In this document: piece by piece, positions 1 through 6,602 of the stretch
Numbering within the stretch: the stretch's first letter is position 1
Layout: each line of letters opens with the position of its first letter
The notes under the pieces: generated by a model
Databases searched by the model: none
Seen by the model: only the letters and a program-made list of their open reading frames with translations
Told to the model about the DNA's origin: nothing
Origin: SVTX01 sp964526505
GTDB lineage: Bacteria > Bacillota > Clostridia > Oscillospirales > CAG-272
DNA: 12,909 nucleotides
Reading direction: 5' to 3'
NCBI GenBank assembly: GCA_964526505.1
Contig: CAZGJC010000041.1
Span: forward strand, 1-12,909
Position numbers and translations under genes: made by a program

Positions 1-407
1 GGAGACAAGGTATTGCATGGCATCAATCTTTAATGGGCAATCTGGCAGATAAGGATGGTAATAGAAACGTAGTAAGTGGCTATGTTTCTAAAATCAAAAA
101 ATATGACAGTGCATATTCAGCACCTCAAGAAAGCACAGGCGGTTGTTATGTAGCTACTGCCGTTTATGGGTCTTATGATTGCCCCCAAGTCTGGACTCTG
201 CGCCGTTTTCGTGATTATACTCTTGCTGAAACTTGGTACGGGAGAGCTTTTATCCGTACTTATTACGCTATCAGCCCCACTTTGGTTAAGTGGTTCGGCC
301 ATACCGATTGGTTCAAGAAAATGTGGAAAGGCAAGCTTGACCGCATGGTCGCAAAACTACAATCTAATGGTGTTGAAAATACACCTTACGAAGATAAAGA
401 ATGGTAA
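1..407 (+). CDS. CFI-box-CTERM domain protein, C-terminal part (5' end outside window)
   Basis: The reading frame is open from base 3 to the stop at 405-407 and has no ribosome binding site before the first ATG at 33, so the gene almost certainly starts upstream of the window; about 134 residues are visible. After a polar stretch comes GGCYVATAVYGSYDCP, then WTLRRFRD, TWYGRAFIRTYY and a Trp- and Lys-rich end. This is the CFI-box C-terminal module (C-[FY]-[IV]-A-T-A-x-Y-G-S), found at the end of many unrelated proteins in Clostridia and other bacteria; its function is not established. The variable N-terminal part that would tell the protein's job is missing here. The small gene at 422 follows after 14 bases and is probably co-transcribed. 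Confidence is high for the domain; the role is unknown. Confidence 0.82.
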   Translation, partial: RQGIAWHQSLMGNLADKDGNRNVVSGYVSKIKKYDSAYSAPQESTGGCYVATAVYGSYDCPQVWTLRRFRDYTLAETWYGRAFIRTYYAISPTLVKWFGHTDWFKKMWKGKLDRMVAKLQSNGVENTPYEDKEW

Positions 408-421
408 AGGAGATTGAAATC

Positions 422-775
422 ATGGTAAACCCTCAAAATCTTGCAATACGCATTGAGAAAATTATGCGTAACGTTTTTGAATGCGACCGTTTTGGCATGG
501 GCGGATTAGTAGAAAGCGATTACATCAGAAAAAATCCGTTTACTGCTATGATGAGCACAATAATGTACTTGTGCGAACGCAATAATAGCAATAGTGTCAA
601 TATTGCATCAGATTTCTTTGAAAAATATAGCTACTACGGTCAATGGAGTATTGACCAATTACTGGAATTTAAAAGCAACACACCAGAAAATAATGGATGT
701 AAGTTTACAAATGGAGAAGAAATCATGGATGCTATTATTAACGCTTTTTCAGAAGTTTGCAGACAACTAAAATAA
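422..775 (+). CDS. Small hypothetical protein, 117 aa
   Basis: I do not recognise this family. An in-frame ATG exists at 401, but it lies inside the end of the previous gene. The ATG at 422 has AAGGAG at 407-412 with a 9-base spacer, so it is the better start. The protein is soluble, with no signal peptide or membrane segment. It is probably mostly helical: an N-terminal helix (AIRIEKIMRNVFE), a middle segment rich in Met and Tyr (TAMMSTIMYLCERN) and a C-terminal helix (EEIMDAIINAFSEVC). Its closeness to the CFI-box gene suggests an operon. It is more AT-rich than the redox and ribosomal genes further right, as expected for accessory DNA. It is followed by 251 bases without a convincing gene, holding two hairpins. 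Confidence 0.65.
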   Translation: MVNPQNLAIRIEKIMRNVFECDRFGMGGLVESDYIRKNPFTAMMSTIMYLCERNNSNSVNIASDFFEKYSYYGQWSIDQLLEFKSNTPENNGCKFTNGEEIMDAIINAFSEVCRQLK

Positions 776-903
776 TCTATTTGTCCAAATATCACTTCTA
801 TATATCGGCAATTACGTATTTGTGTTCTATGGAATTAAATCCATGTACACAACAGAATTATACAATACAAGCAATTTATCAGGACTTGTCGATAGAACAA
901 ATA

Positions 904-927
904 GCGACGTGGTGAAAGTCACGTCGC
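904..927 (+). other. Perfect 8-bp hairpin in intergenic region
   Basis: GCGACGTG (904-911) pairs with CACGTCGC (920-927). Two G-U wobbles and a GAAA tetraloop (914-917) can close the top. It is followed by an A-rich stretch rather than a T run, so it is not a standard terminator on this strand; read on the minus strand it has no T run either. The GTCGC/GCGAC core recurs in the terminator-like hairpin 45 bases on. Function unknown: RNA element, processing site or remnant. Confidence 0.5.
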
Positions 928-962
928 AGGTTAAAAAATAATGGTTTTTCATTTTAAAGTTT

Positions 963-996
963 TACACCCCGTCGCACAGGCGACAGGGTGTATTTT
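963..996 (+). terminator. Probable Rho-independent terminator of the left accessory genes
   Basis: TACACCC (963-969) and GTCGC (971-975) pair with GCGAC (980-984) and GGGTGTA (986-992), with one C/A mismatch and an ACAG loop. TTTT and then more T-rich sequence follow on the plus strand. On the minus strand the stem is followed by AAACTTTAAAA, which is a poor terminator, so it mainly fits the end of plus-strand transcripts. It lies 31 bases beyond the hpf stop codon and may still shape the hpf mRNA end. Confidence 0.62.
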
Positions 997-1026
997 ACGT
1001 TTATTTAAAATTACAACGTTTGAACG

Positions 1027-1560
1027 TTATTCCGGCTCGATGAGTCCGTATCCGCCGTCACGGCGTTTATAGACTACGCAGGTTTTATCGGTTTCGCTAT
1101 CATTGAATACGAAGAACGTATGTCCGAGCAAGTTCATTTGGAGAATAGCCTCTTCGACCGACATCGGGGTATATTCGAATTTCTTTGTTTTAATAACTAT
1201 TGCGTCTTCTTCTTCAAGTTCCGCACCTGCCCAATCCATATTCTGCTCGAAACTTTCTATTCCTCCGTCTCTGAGACGGCGACGAAGTTTCGTTTTATTT
1301 TTACGGATTTGGCGTTCTATATTATCAATTGATTTATCAAGTGCATCTCTGAAACTGTCAGCCTCAACTTCACTACGGAAGAGCGTTCCCGCCGCATTTA
1401 TGGTTATTTCAAGCACGGAATTTCCGTGGCTTCGGGAAAGTGTGACGGTTGCCGTTCCTTCGTCGCCGAAAAACTTATTGAATTTCGCAAGTTTCTCCTC
1501 GATGAGTGCCTTTGTGTCGTCATAAACGTTGAGTTGTCTGCCGATTACGTTAATTTTCAT
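1027..1560 (-). CDS. hpf: Ribosome hibernation promoting factor, long form
   Basis: Long-form HPF binds the decoding region of the 30S subunit and, through its C-terminal domain, joins two 70S ribosomes into inactive 100S dimers in slow growth or stress. The 177-residue length is typical of the Gram-positive long form. Residues 1 to about 98 are the S30AE/YfiA domain, with the basic helix RQIRKNKTKLRRRLRD (84-98). An acidic linker (about 100-120) leads to the dimerisation domain, recognisable from TPMSVEEAILQMNLLGHTFF (131-150), VVYKRRDGGYGLIEP (162-176) and the usual C-terminal end. The start is supported by GGAAAGG about 10-15 bases upstream on the minus strand and by a matching promoter. 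It is a single gene, divergent from the redox operon. Stationary-phase use is known for the family; nothing in the sequence shows the regulator. Confidence 0.97.
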   Translation of the reverse strand: MKINVIGRQLNVYDDTKALIEEKLAKFNKFFGDEGTATVTLSRSHGNSVLEITINAAGTLFRSEVEADSFRDALDKSIDNIERQIRKNKTKLRRRLRDGGIESFEQNMDWAGAELEEEDAIVIKTKKFEYTPMSVEEAILQMNLLGHTFFVFNDSETDKTCVVYKRRDGGYGLIEPE

Positions 1561-1646
1561 ACTGTTTGCCTGCCTTTCCTTGCTTCTTCGGGAAGAGCGG
1601 TATCTTATGGGAAAACAGGTTTTTCCTTCTGTCTCTTCCCATTTAC

Positions 1647-1675
1647 ATTATATCACATTTTTTATTTCTTGTAAA
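1647..1675 (-). promoter_or_regulatory. Housekeeping-type promoter of hpf
   Basis: On the minus strand, TTTACA (complement of 1670-1675), a 17-base spacer and TATAAT (complement of 1647-1652), with a TG one base before the -10 (extended -10). It faces hpf, leaving a leader of roughly 80 bases. This is a vegetative sigma-A pattern; no sigma-B or sigma-H box was recognised. Confidence 0.82.
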
Positions 1676-1770
1676 TAGGTTTTGTATATTTTATTGTGCA
1701 AAATTTATGATTTTTCATTGAACAATCTTTTTTTGTTTGTGATTTTTGCGTTAAAAAATTCGTTTTTCGG

Positions 1771-1799
1771 TTGACATCACACTTCGTATATGGTATAAT
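1771..1799 (+). promoter_or_regulatory. Perfect-consensus promoter of the nfn-hyd operon
   Basis: TTGACA (1771-1776), a 17-base spacer and TATAAT (1794-1799), with TG at 1791-1792 giving an extended -10. All twelve core bases match the consensus, so the operon should be very highly expressed unless repressed. The 95 bases between this -35 and the divergent hpf -35 are AT-rich, and I see no clean inverted-repeat operator in them. Transcription should begin near 1806-1808, giving a leader of about 125 bases. Confidence 0.9.
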
Positions 1800-1806
1800 A
1801 AAGATA

Positions 1807-1932
1807 TGTGGGCGTTTTTTACCCTTTTTACGGTCTATTGGGGCAAAAAGCGTATAATTTCAGCGGACGATAAAAGTCCGAAATTTTAATTTCCCAAAAG
1901 ACACTTACTTTCGGAAAGGCAGAATCGTATTT
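1807..1932 (+). promoter_or_regulatory. Structured 5' leader of the nfn-hyd operon
   Basis: This is about 125 bases between the predicted start of transcription and nfnA. One hairpin is clear: CGGAC (1864-1868) with GTCCG (1876-1880), extended by AATTT (1856-1860) with AAATT (1881-1885) across a three-base CAG bulge. A T-rich/CCC segment near 1815-1824 can weakly pair with GGGGCAAAAAGCG (1840-1852). The ribosome binding site is GGAAAGG at 1913-1919, 13 bases before the ATG. I do not recognise a known riboswitch or protein-binding leader; regulation by structure is an inference. Confidence 0.45.
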
Positions 1933-2775
1933 ATGTACAAGATAATCAGAAAAAAAGAACTGAATCCCACCGTAACCATGATGGACGTACACGCTCCTCT
2001 TGTTGCGGCGAAAGCACAACCCGGGCAGTTTATAATCCTCAGAGTAAATGAGGACGGGGAAAGAATACCGCTTACTGTTGCGGGCTATGACAGAGAAGAG
2101 GGAACGGTTAAAATCATATTTCAGATAGTCGGTGCGACTACCGAACTTTTAAACAGGCTGGGTGAGGGGGACTACATTTGCGATTTCGTAGGACCTCTGG
2201 GCGTTGCGACGCATCTTGACGGGCTTAAAAAGGTTTGCATAGTCGGCGGTGGCGTCGGTTGTGCAATTGCACTTCCCATCGCTCAGCAACTTCACAAAAT
2301 GGGTTGCGAAGTTCACTCAATCATAGGTTTCAGAAACAAGGATCTGCTTATTTTGGAAGATGAATTCAAGTCATGTTCGGACAAACTTACGATAATGACG
2401 GACGACGGTTCATACGGCAGGCAAGGTGTTGTCACGCTTCCTCTCAAAGAGGCCATTGACGCCGGTGAGGGTTACGACAAGGTTATAACAATCGGTCCTC
2501 TCATTATGATGAAATTCGTTGTTGCGACAACAAAGCCGGCAGGCGTTCCAACGGTGGTTTCGATGAATCCCATAATGATAGACGGAACGGGCATGTGCGG
2601 AGGTTGTCGTCTGACGGTAGGAGGAAAGACCAAGTTCGCTTGTGTTGACGGTCCCGATTTCGACGGATTTGAAGTGGATTTTGACGAGGCTATGTCAAGG
2701 GGTTCCATGTACCGTGAATTTGAACTTCACAAGCACGAAGAAACCTGCAATCTTTTCAAAAAGGAGGTTCAATAA
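1933..2775 (+). CDS. nfnA: NADH-dependent reduced ferredoxin:NADP+ oxidoreductase, small subunit
   Basis: This is the 280-residue FAD/[2Fe-2S] subunit that, with NfnB, couples NADPH, NAD+ and ferredoxin by flavin-based electron bifurcation in the cytoplasm. The fold is that of ferredoxin-NADP+ reductase/dihydroorotate dehydrogenase electron-transfer subunits. The FAD domain has RIPLTVAGYD (44-53), and the nucleotide-binding domain starts at VGGGVGCA (104-111) and includes DDGSYGRQG (157-165). The cluster segment DGTGMCGGC gives D217, C222 and C225, with C237 further on; this Asp-Cys3 pattern is the one known for NfnA. It is the first gene of the operon, with only two bases before nfnB. Homologues of this family are also annotated as sulfide dehydrogenase (SudB) or as partners of glutamate synthase-like proteins, but the adjacent hydrogenase favours Nfn. 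Confidence 0.93.
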   Translation: MYKIIRKKELNPTVTMMDVHAPLVAAKAQPGQFIILRVNEDGERIPLTVAGYDREEGTVKIIFQIVGATTELLNRLGEGDYICDFVGPLGVATHLDGLKKVCIVGGGVGCAIALPIAQQLHKMGCEVHSIIGFRNKDLLILEDEFKSCSDKLTIMTDDGSYGRQGVVTLPLKEAIDAGEGYDKVITIGPLIMMKFVVATTKPAGVPTVVSMNPIMIDGTGMCGGCRLTVGGKTKFACVDGPDFDGFEVDFDEAMSRGSMYREFELHKHEETCNLFKKEVQ

Positions 2776-2777
2776 TT

Positions 2778-4190
2778 ATGGCTAACATGTCTTTAAAGAA
2801 AAATCCCATGCCGACGCAAGACCCGTCGGTAAGAGCGAGAAACTTTTCGGAAGTTGCAACGGGTTACACGGAGGATATGGCACTTGACGAGGCGATGAGA
2901 TGTCTCAACTGCAAAAATATGCCTTGCGTTCAGGGTTGTCCGGTAAAAATACATATTCCCGAATTTATAGCGAAAATAAAAGAAGGCGACTTTGAGGGTG
3001 CATATCAGGTTATAAACAAATCTTCTTCTCTTCCTGCGGTTTGCGGAAGAGTTTGCCCTCAGGAGTCACAATGCGAATCCAAATGCGTAAGAGGAATAAA
3101 AGGAGAGCCGGTAGGCATTGGCAGGCTTGAACGTTTCGTTGCGGACTGGCACAACGAGCATTTCAGCGGAAACGTCGAAGTTCCGCCGTCAAACGGTCAC
3201 AGAGTTGCGGTCGTGGGTTCCGGACCTTCGGGCCTTACCTGTGCCGGAGATCTTGCGAAGAAGGGTTACAAAGTAACGGTTTTCGAAGCGTTACATCTTG
3301 CGGGCGGAGTACTCGTTTACGGCATACCGGAATTCCGTCTTCCCAAAGCGATAGTACAAAAAGAAGTCGAAACGTTGAAATCTCTCGGCGTTGACATAGA
3401 AACAAACGTAGTTATAGGAAAAACGATTACGATAGACGAACTCTTTGAGGACGGATATGAAGCGGTATTCGTAGGTTCGGGAGCCGGTCTTCCGAGATTT
3501 ATGGGAATTCCCGGAGAGTCACTCAAAGGAGTATATTCGGCAAATGAGTTCTTGACCAGAAGCAATCTTATGAAAGCGTACAGAGAGGACTCGACAACAC
3601 CCATATTACGTGCAAGGAAAGTTGCGGTAGTCGGAGGCGGAAACGTTGCAATGGACGCCGCAAGAACGGCACTTCGTTTGGGTGCGGAAGAAGTTTCGAT
3701 AGTTTACAGACGTTCTCTCGACGAACTTCCGGCACGTAAAGAAGAAGTTGAGCATGCGATGGAAGAGGGAATAAAGTTCAGAGTTTTGAACAATCCCGTG
3801 GAAATTTTGGGATACAACAATCCCGACGACAGGCGTGACCCCAAAAACGGTTTTGTAACCGGAATGAAATGCATAAAGTGCGAACTCGGAGAACCCGACG
3901 AAAAGGGCAGACGCAGACCCGTGGAAATTGAGGGAAGCGAATGGATACTTGACGTTGACTGTGTGATTATGTCAATAGGAACGTCACCCAATCCTCTCAT
4001 CAAGTCCACAACCGAAGGCTTGGAAGTAAACCGTCACGGCGGTATTATCGTCGAAGAGGAGACGGGAAAAACCAGCAAAGAGGGCGTATATGCCGGCGGA
4101 GACGCAGTGACCGGTGCGGCCACGGTAATACTTGCCATGGGTGCGGGAAAAACCGCGGCAAAAGCGATTGACGAATATCTTTCAAAATAA
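2778..4190 (+). CDS. nfnB: NADH-dependent reduced ferredoxin:NADP+ oxidoreductase, large subunit
   Basis: This 470-residue flavoprotein carries the bifurcating FAD and the NADPH site of the Nfn complex. The N-terminal ferredoxin-like domain holds eight cysteines for two [4Fe-4S] clusters: CLNCKNMPCVQGC (C42, C45, C50, C54) and C89, C93, C99, C103. FAD-binding GSGPSG (147-152) is followed by a second nucleotide fold GGGNVAMDAAR (286-296) and the closing GDAVTGAATV (441-450). The domain order equals the small subunit of glutamate synthase, so many databases would call it gltA/gltD-like. No large glutamate synthase subunit is nearby, and nfnA lies two bases upstream, so Nfn is the better call. 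The ribosome binding site AAGGAGG (2761-2767) overlaps the end of nfnA, suggesting translational coupling. It ends 50 bases before the hydrogenase genes. Confidence 0.94.
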   Translation: MANMSLKKNPMPTQDPSVRARNFSEVATGYTEDMALDEAMRCLNCKNMPCVQGCPVKIHIPEFIAKIKEGDFEGAYQVINKSSSLPAVCGRVCPQESQCESKCVRGIKGEPVGIGRLERFVADWHNEHFSGNVEVPPSNGHRVAVVGSGPSGLTCAGDLAKKGYKVTVFEALHLAGGVLVYGIPEFRLPKAIVQKEVETLKSLGVDIETNVVIGKTITIDELFEDGYEAVFVGSGAGLPRFMGIPGESLKGVYSANEFLTRSNLMKAYREDSTTPILRARKVAVVGGGNVAMDAARTALRLGAEEVSIVYRRSLDELPARKEEVEHAMEEGIKFRVLNNPVEILGYNNPDDRRDPKNGFVTGMKCIKCELGEPDEKGRRRPVEIEGSEWILDVDCVIMSIGTSPNPLIKSTTEGLEVNRHGGIIVEEETGKTSKEGVYAGGDAVTGAATVILAMGAGKTAAKAIDEYLSK

Positions 4191-4240
4191 CGAAAATCAA
4201 GCCGATTTAACATAAAACCAAAAGAAAGGCAGTTAACATT

Positions 4241-4726
4241 ATGGGCAATTTCGACTACTCAAAAGTTGACGAAATACTTGAAGAAATAAAGCCCGTACAG
4301 AGCAACACAATAGCTATTCTTCAAGCAATTCAGCAACACTATCACTACCTTCCGCAAGAAATTTTTGCGTACGTTTCGAAAAAAATGGGCGTCAGCGAGG
4401 CGTCGATTTACGGCGTTGCGACTTTCTATGAAAATTTCTCGCTCGAACCGAAAGGAAAATACGTCATCAAGGTATGCGACGGAACCGCTTGTCACGTAAG
4501 ACGTTCCGTTCCCGTCCTCGAAGCATTGAGGCGTGAACTCGGTCTTTCGGACAAGAAAATCACGACCGACGACCTCAAATTCACGGTTGAGACGGTTTCC
4601 TGTCTCGGAGCATGCGGTTTGGCTCCCGCCATTACCGTAAACGGAAAGGTTTATCCGTCGATGAACCCCGACAAGGCGGTTGAACTTTTGAAGACTCTCA
4701 AAGAGGAGGACGCAAAAGAATGTTAA
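4241..4726 (+). CDS. hydC: NADH-linked [FeFe] hydrogenase, NuoE-like [2Fe-2S] subunit
   Basis: This 161-residue protein is of the NuoE/24-kDa family, the gamma subunit of trimeric HydABC hydrogenases (HndA in Desulfovibrio naming). It has an N-terminal helical bundle and a thioredoxin-like domain whose four cysteines, C79 and C84 (CDGTAC) and C121 and C125 (CLGAC), hold one [2Fe-2S] cluster. IYGVATFY (56-63) is a family signature. The ribosome binding site is GAAAGG at 4224-4229. No promoter was seen in the 50 bases after nfnB, so it is probably read from the operon promoter. Its end overlaps the next gene by seven bases, as is common for tightly coupled subunits. Confidence is high for family and complex; the gene symbol depends on which naming scheme is used. 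Confidence 0.92.
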   Translation: MGNFDYSKVDEILEEIKPVQSNTIAILQAIQQHYHYLPQEIFAYVSKKMGVSEASIYGVATFYENFSLEPKGKYVIKVCDGTACHVRRSVPVLEALRRELGLSDKKITTDDLKFTVETVSCLGACGLAPAITVNGKVYPSMNPDKAVELLKTLKEEDAKEC

Positions 4727-6600
4727 ATTCAAGAAACGATCTTATAGAATACAGAGAACTGTGCAGACGTGCATTAAACGCTCAAAAGTGCAGAATTTTG
4801 GTTTGTGCCGGCACGGGTTGCGTTGCGGGCGGAAGTCTTGACATTTACGAAAGACTTATTGAACTTTGTCGTGAGCGTGGTCTTGAAACCCAAGTGGTTC
4901 TCGAAAAACACGTAGACCACGACGGTATAGGAATAAAAAAGAGCGGTTGCCACGGATTTTGCGAAATGGGTCCTCTTGTAAAGATAGAGCCTTACGGTTA
5001 TCTTTACACAAAAGTAAAGTATGACGACTGTGAGGAAATCGTTGAGAAAACCGTTTTGAATGCCGAACCCGTTTCAAGACTTTTCTACAAAGACAAAAAC
5101 GGCACGGCTTACGAGCGTCAATTCGACATTCCTTTTTACAAAAAGCAATCAAGAACGGTTCTTGACGAATGCGGTCAGATAGACGCAGATTCCATTGACG
5201 AATACATAGCGTTCGGCGGTTACAGTGCCATGGAAAAAGCACTTTTCGATCTTACAAGTCAGGAAATTTGTGCTCAGATAGAAGAGTCCGGACTCAGAGG
5301 TCGTGGAGGCGGAGGATTCCCGGCAGGCGTGAAGTGGAAGCAGGTTCTTGCTCAAAAAGAGGCTGAAAGATACGTAGTCTGCAACGGCGACGAAGGCGAC
5401 CCGGGTGCATTCATGGACAGAAGCATTATGGAGGGAAATCCTCACAGAATGCTTGAGGGTATGATTATTGCCGGAATAGCTACAAAAGCACACGAGGGTT
5501 ACATATACGTTCGTGACGAATATCCTCTTGCGGTTGCAAGGCTTAAAACCGCCATTGCGAAAGCGGAAGAAGCCGGTATTCTCGGCAAAAATATACTGGG
5601 AACCGGATTTAATTTCGAAATACACGTAAACCGTGGTGCCGGTGCGTTTGTATGCGGTGAGGGTTCCGCTCTTACTGCGTCAATTGAGGGCAAGAGAGGT
5701 ATGCCGAGAGTAAGGCGATTCCGCACGGTTGAGCGAGGTCTTTTTGAAAAACCGACGGTGCTTAACAACGTTGAAACCTACGCAAACGTTCCGTTTATCA
5801 TAGAAAACGGCGTTGAATGGTACAGAGGTATCGGAACGGAATCAAGTCCCGGAACAAAAGCGTTCGCACTCACCGGAAACATAAACAACACGGGACTTAT
5901 AGAAGTTCCCATGGGTACTACTCTGCGTGAGATTATTTTCGACATCGGCGGAGGAATAAAGAACGGCAAAAAATTCAAAGCGGTTCAAATCGGCGGTCCC
6001 TCGGGCGGTTGTCTTACGGAAGAGCATCTTGATATGCCTCTTGACTTTGACTCGCTCAAAAAAGCGGGGGCTATGATAGGTTCCGGCGGTCTTGTTGTTA
6101 TGGACGAGGACACTTGCATGGTTGAAGTTGCACGTTTCTTTATGCACTTCACGCAAAACGAATCCTGCGGAAAATGTACTCCTTGCAGAGAGGGCACGAG
6201 AAGAATGCTCGAAATCCTCGAAAACATAGTTGAGGGCAGAGGAAAAGAGGGAGATATCGAACTGTTGCTCGAACTTGCCGACACTATTTCGTCAAGTGCG
6301 TTATGTGGTCTCGGAAAATCCGCACCAAATCCCGTCGTAAGTACAATCAAGTATTTCAGAGACGAATATGAAGCACACATAAGAGACAAGAGATGTCCAA
6401 CACACACCTGTCAGAAACTCAAAAAGATAGTTATCGACCCCGAACTTTGCAAGGGCTGTTCGCTTTGTTCCAGAAACTGTCCCGTTGGGGCTATTTCGGG
6501 CGTTATCAAATCGCCGTTTACAATCGATCAGAGCAAGTGCATAAAGTGCGGAGCATGCATGGCAGGTTGTAAGTTTAAGGCTATAAAGGAGGAATTTTAA
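4720..6600 (+). CDS. hydB: NADH-linked [FeFe] hydrogenase, NuoF-like flavin subunit
   Basis: This 626-residue subunit carries FMN, the NADH site and several iron-sulfur clusters, and is thought to be where electrons bifurcate in HydABC. Residues about 20-100 are a thioredoxin-like [2Fe-2S] domain (C29, C34, C77, C81). The NuoF core follows, with the FMN/NADH glycine-rich loop GLRGRGGGGFPAG (191-203), NGDEGDPGAFMDR (222-234) and GAGAFVCGEGSAL (306-318). The core [4Fe-4S] site is C483, C486, C489 (SCGKCTPCREGTRR) with C529. The C-terminal tail has CPTHTC (559-564) and two ferredoxin motifs, C577-C580-C583-C587 and C607-C610-C613-C617. These C-terminal additions separate HydB from the plain complex I subunit. 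The second motif lacks the usual Pro after the last Cys. Its start at 4720 has GAGGAGG just upstream, inside hydC. Confidence 0.95.
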   Translation: MLNSRNDLIEYRELCRRALNAQKCRILVCAGTGCVAGGSLDIYERLIELCRERGLETQVVLEKHVDHDGIGIKKSGCHGFCEMGPLVKIEPYGYLYTKVKYDDCEEIVEKTVLNAEPVSRLFYKDKNGTAYERQFDIPFYKKQSRTVLDECGQIDADSIDEYIAFGGYSAMEKALFDLTSQEICAQIEESGLRGRGGGGFPAGVKWKQVLAQKEAERYVVCNGDEGDPGAFMDRSIMEGNPHRMLEGMIIAGIATKAHEGYIYVRDEYPLAVARLKTAIAKAEEAGILGKNILGTGFNFEIHVNRGAGAFVCGEGSALTASIEGKRGMPRVRRFRTVERGLFEKPTVLNNVETYANVPFIIENGVEWYRGIGTESSPGTKAFALTGNINNTGLIEVPMGTTLREIIFDIGGGIKNGKKFKAVQIGGPSGGCLTEEHLDMPLDFDSLKKAGAMIGSGGLVVMDEDTCMVEVARFFMHFTQNESCGKCTPCREGTRRMLEILENIVEGRGKEGDIELLLELADTISSSALCGLGKSAPNPVVSTIKYFRDEYEAHIRDKRCPTHTCQKLKKIVIDPELCKGCSLCSRNCPVGAISGVIKSPFTIDQSKCIKCGACMAGCKFKAIKEEF

Positions 6601-6602
6601 TT

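Noticed and set aside
901..930. Group II intron domain V-like sequence (GTGAAAGTCAC)
   Set aside because: The GAAA loop and flanks look similar, but the catalytic AGC/CGC triad, the two-base bulge and any neighbouring intron domains or reverse transcriptase are missing.
843..941. 32-codon ORF (MYTTELYNTSNLSG...) overlapping the first intergenic hairpin
   Set aside because: No ribosome binding site before the ATG, no recognisable family, and its 3' part is the hairpin; too weak to call a gene.
1695..1760. Rex-like redox operator upstream of the nfn-hyd operon (TTGTG half-sites)
   Set aside because: Half-sites near 1697 and 1737 lack a matching right half at the required spacing.
2778..4190. 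Glutamate synthase small subunit (gltD)
   Set aside because: The domain order is the same, but there is no large subunit nearby, and nfnA plus hydrogenase context favour NfnB.
4241..6600. Complex I (nuoE-nuoF) genes
   Set aside because: The fused thioredoxin-like N-terminus and C-terminal ferredoxin domains of the second protein, and the adjacent [FeFe] hydrogenase, identify a hydrogenase.
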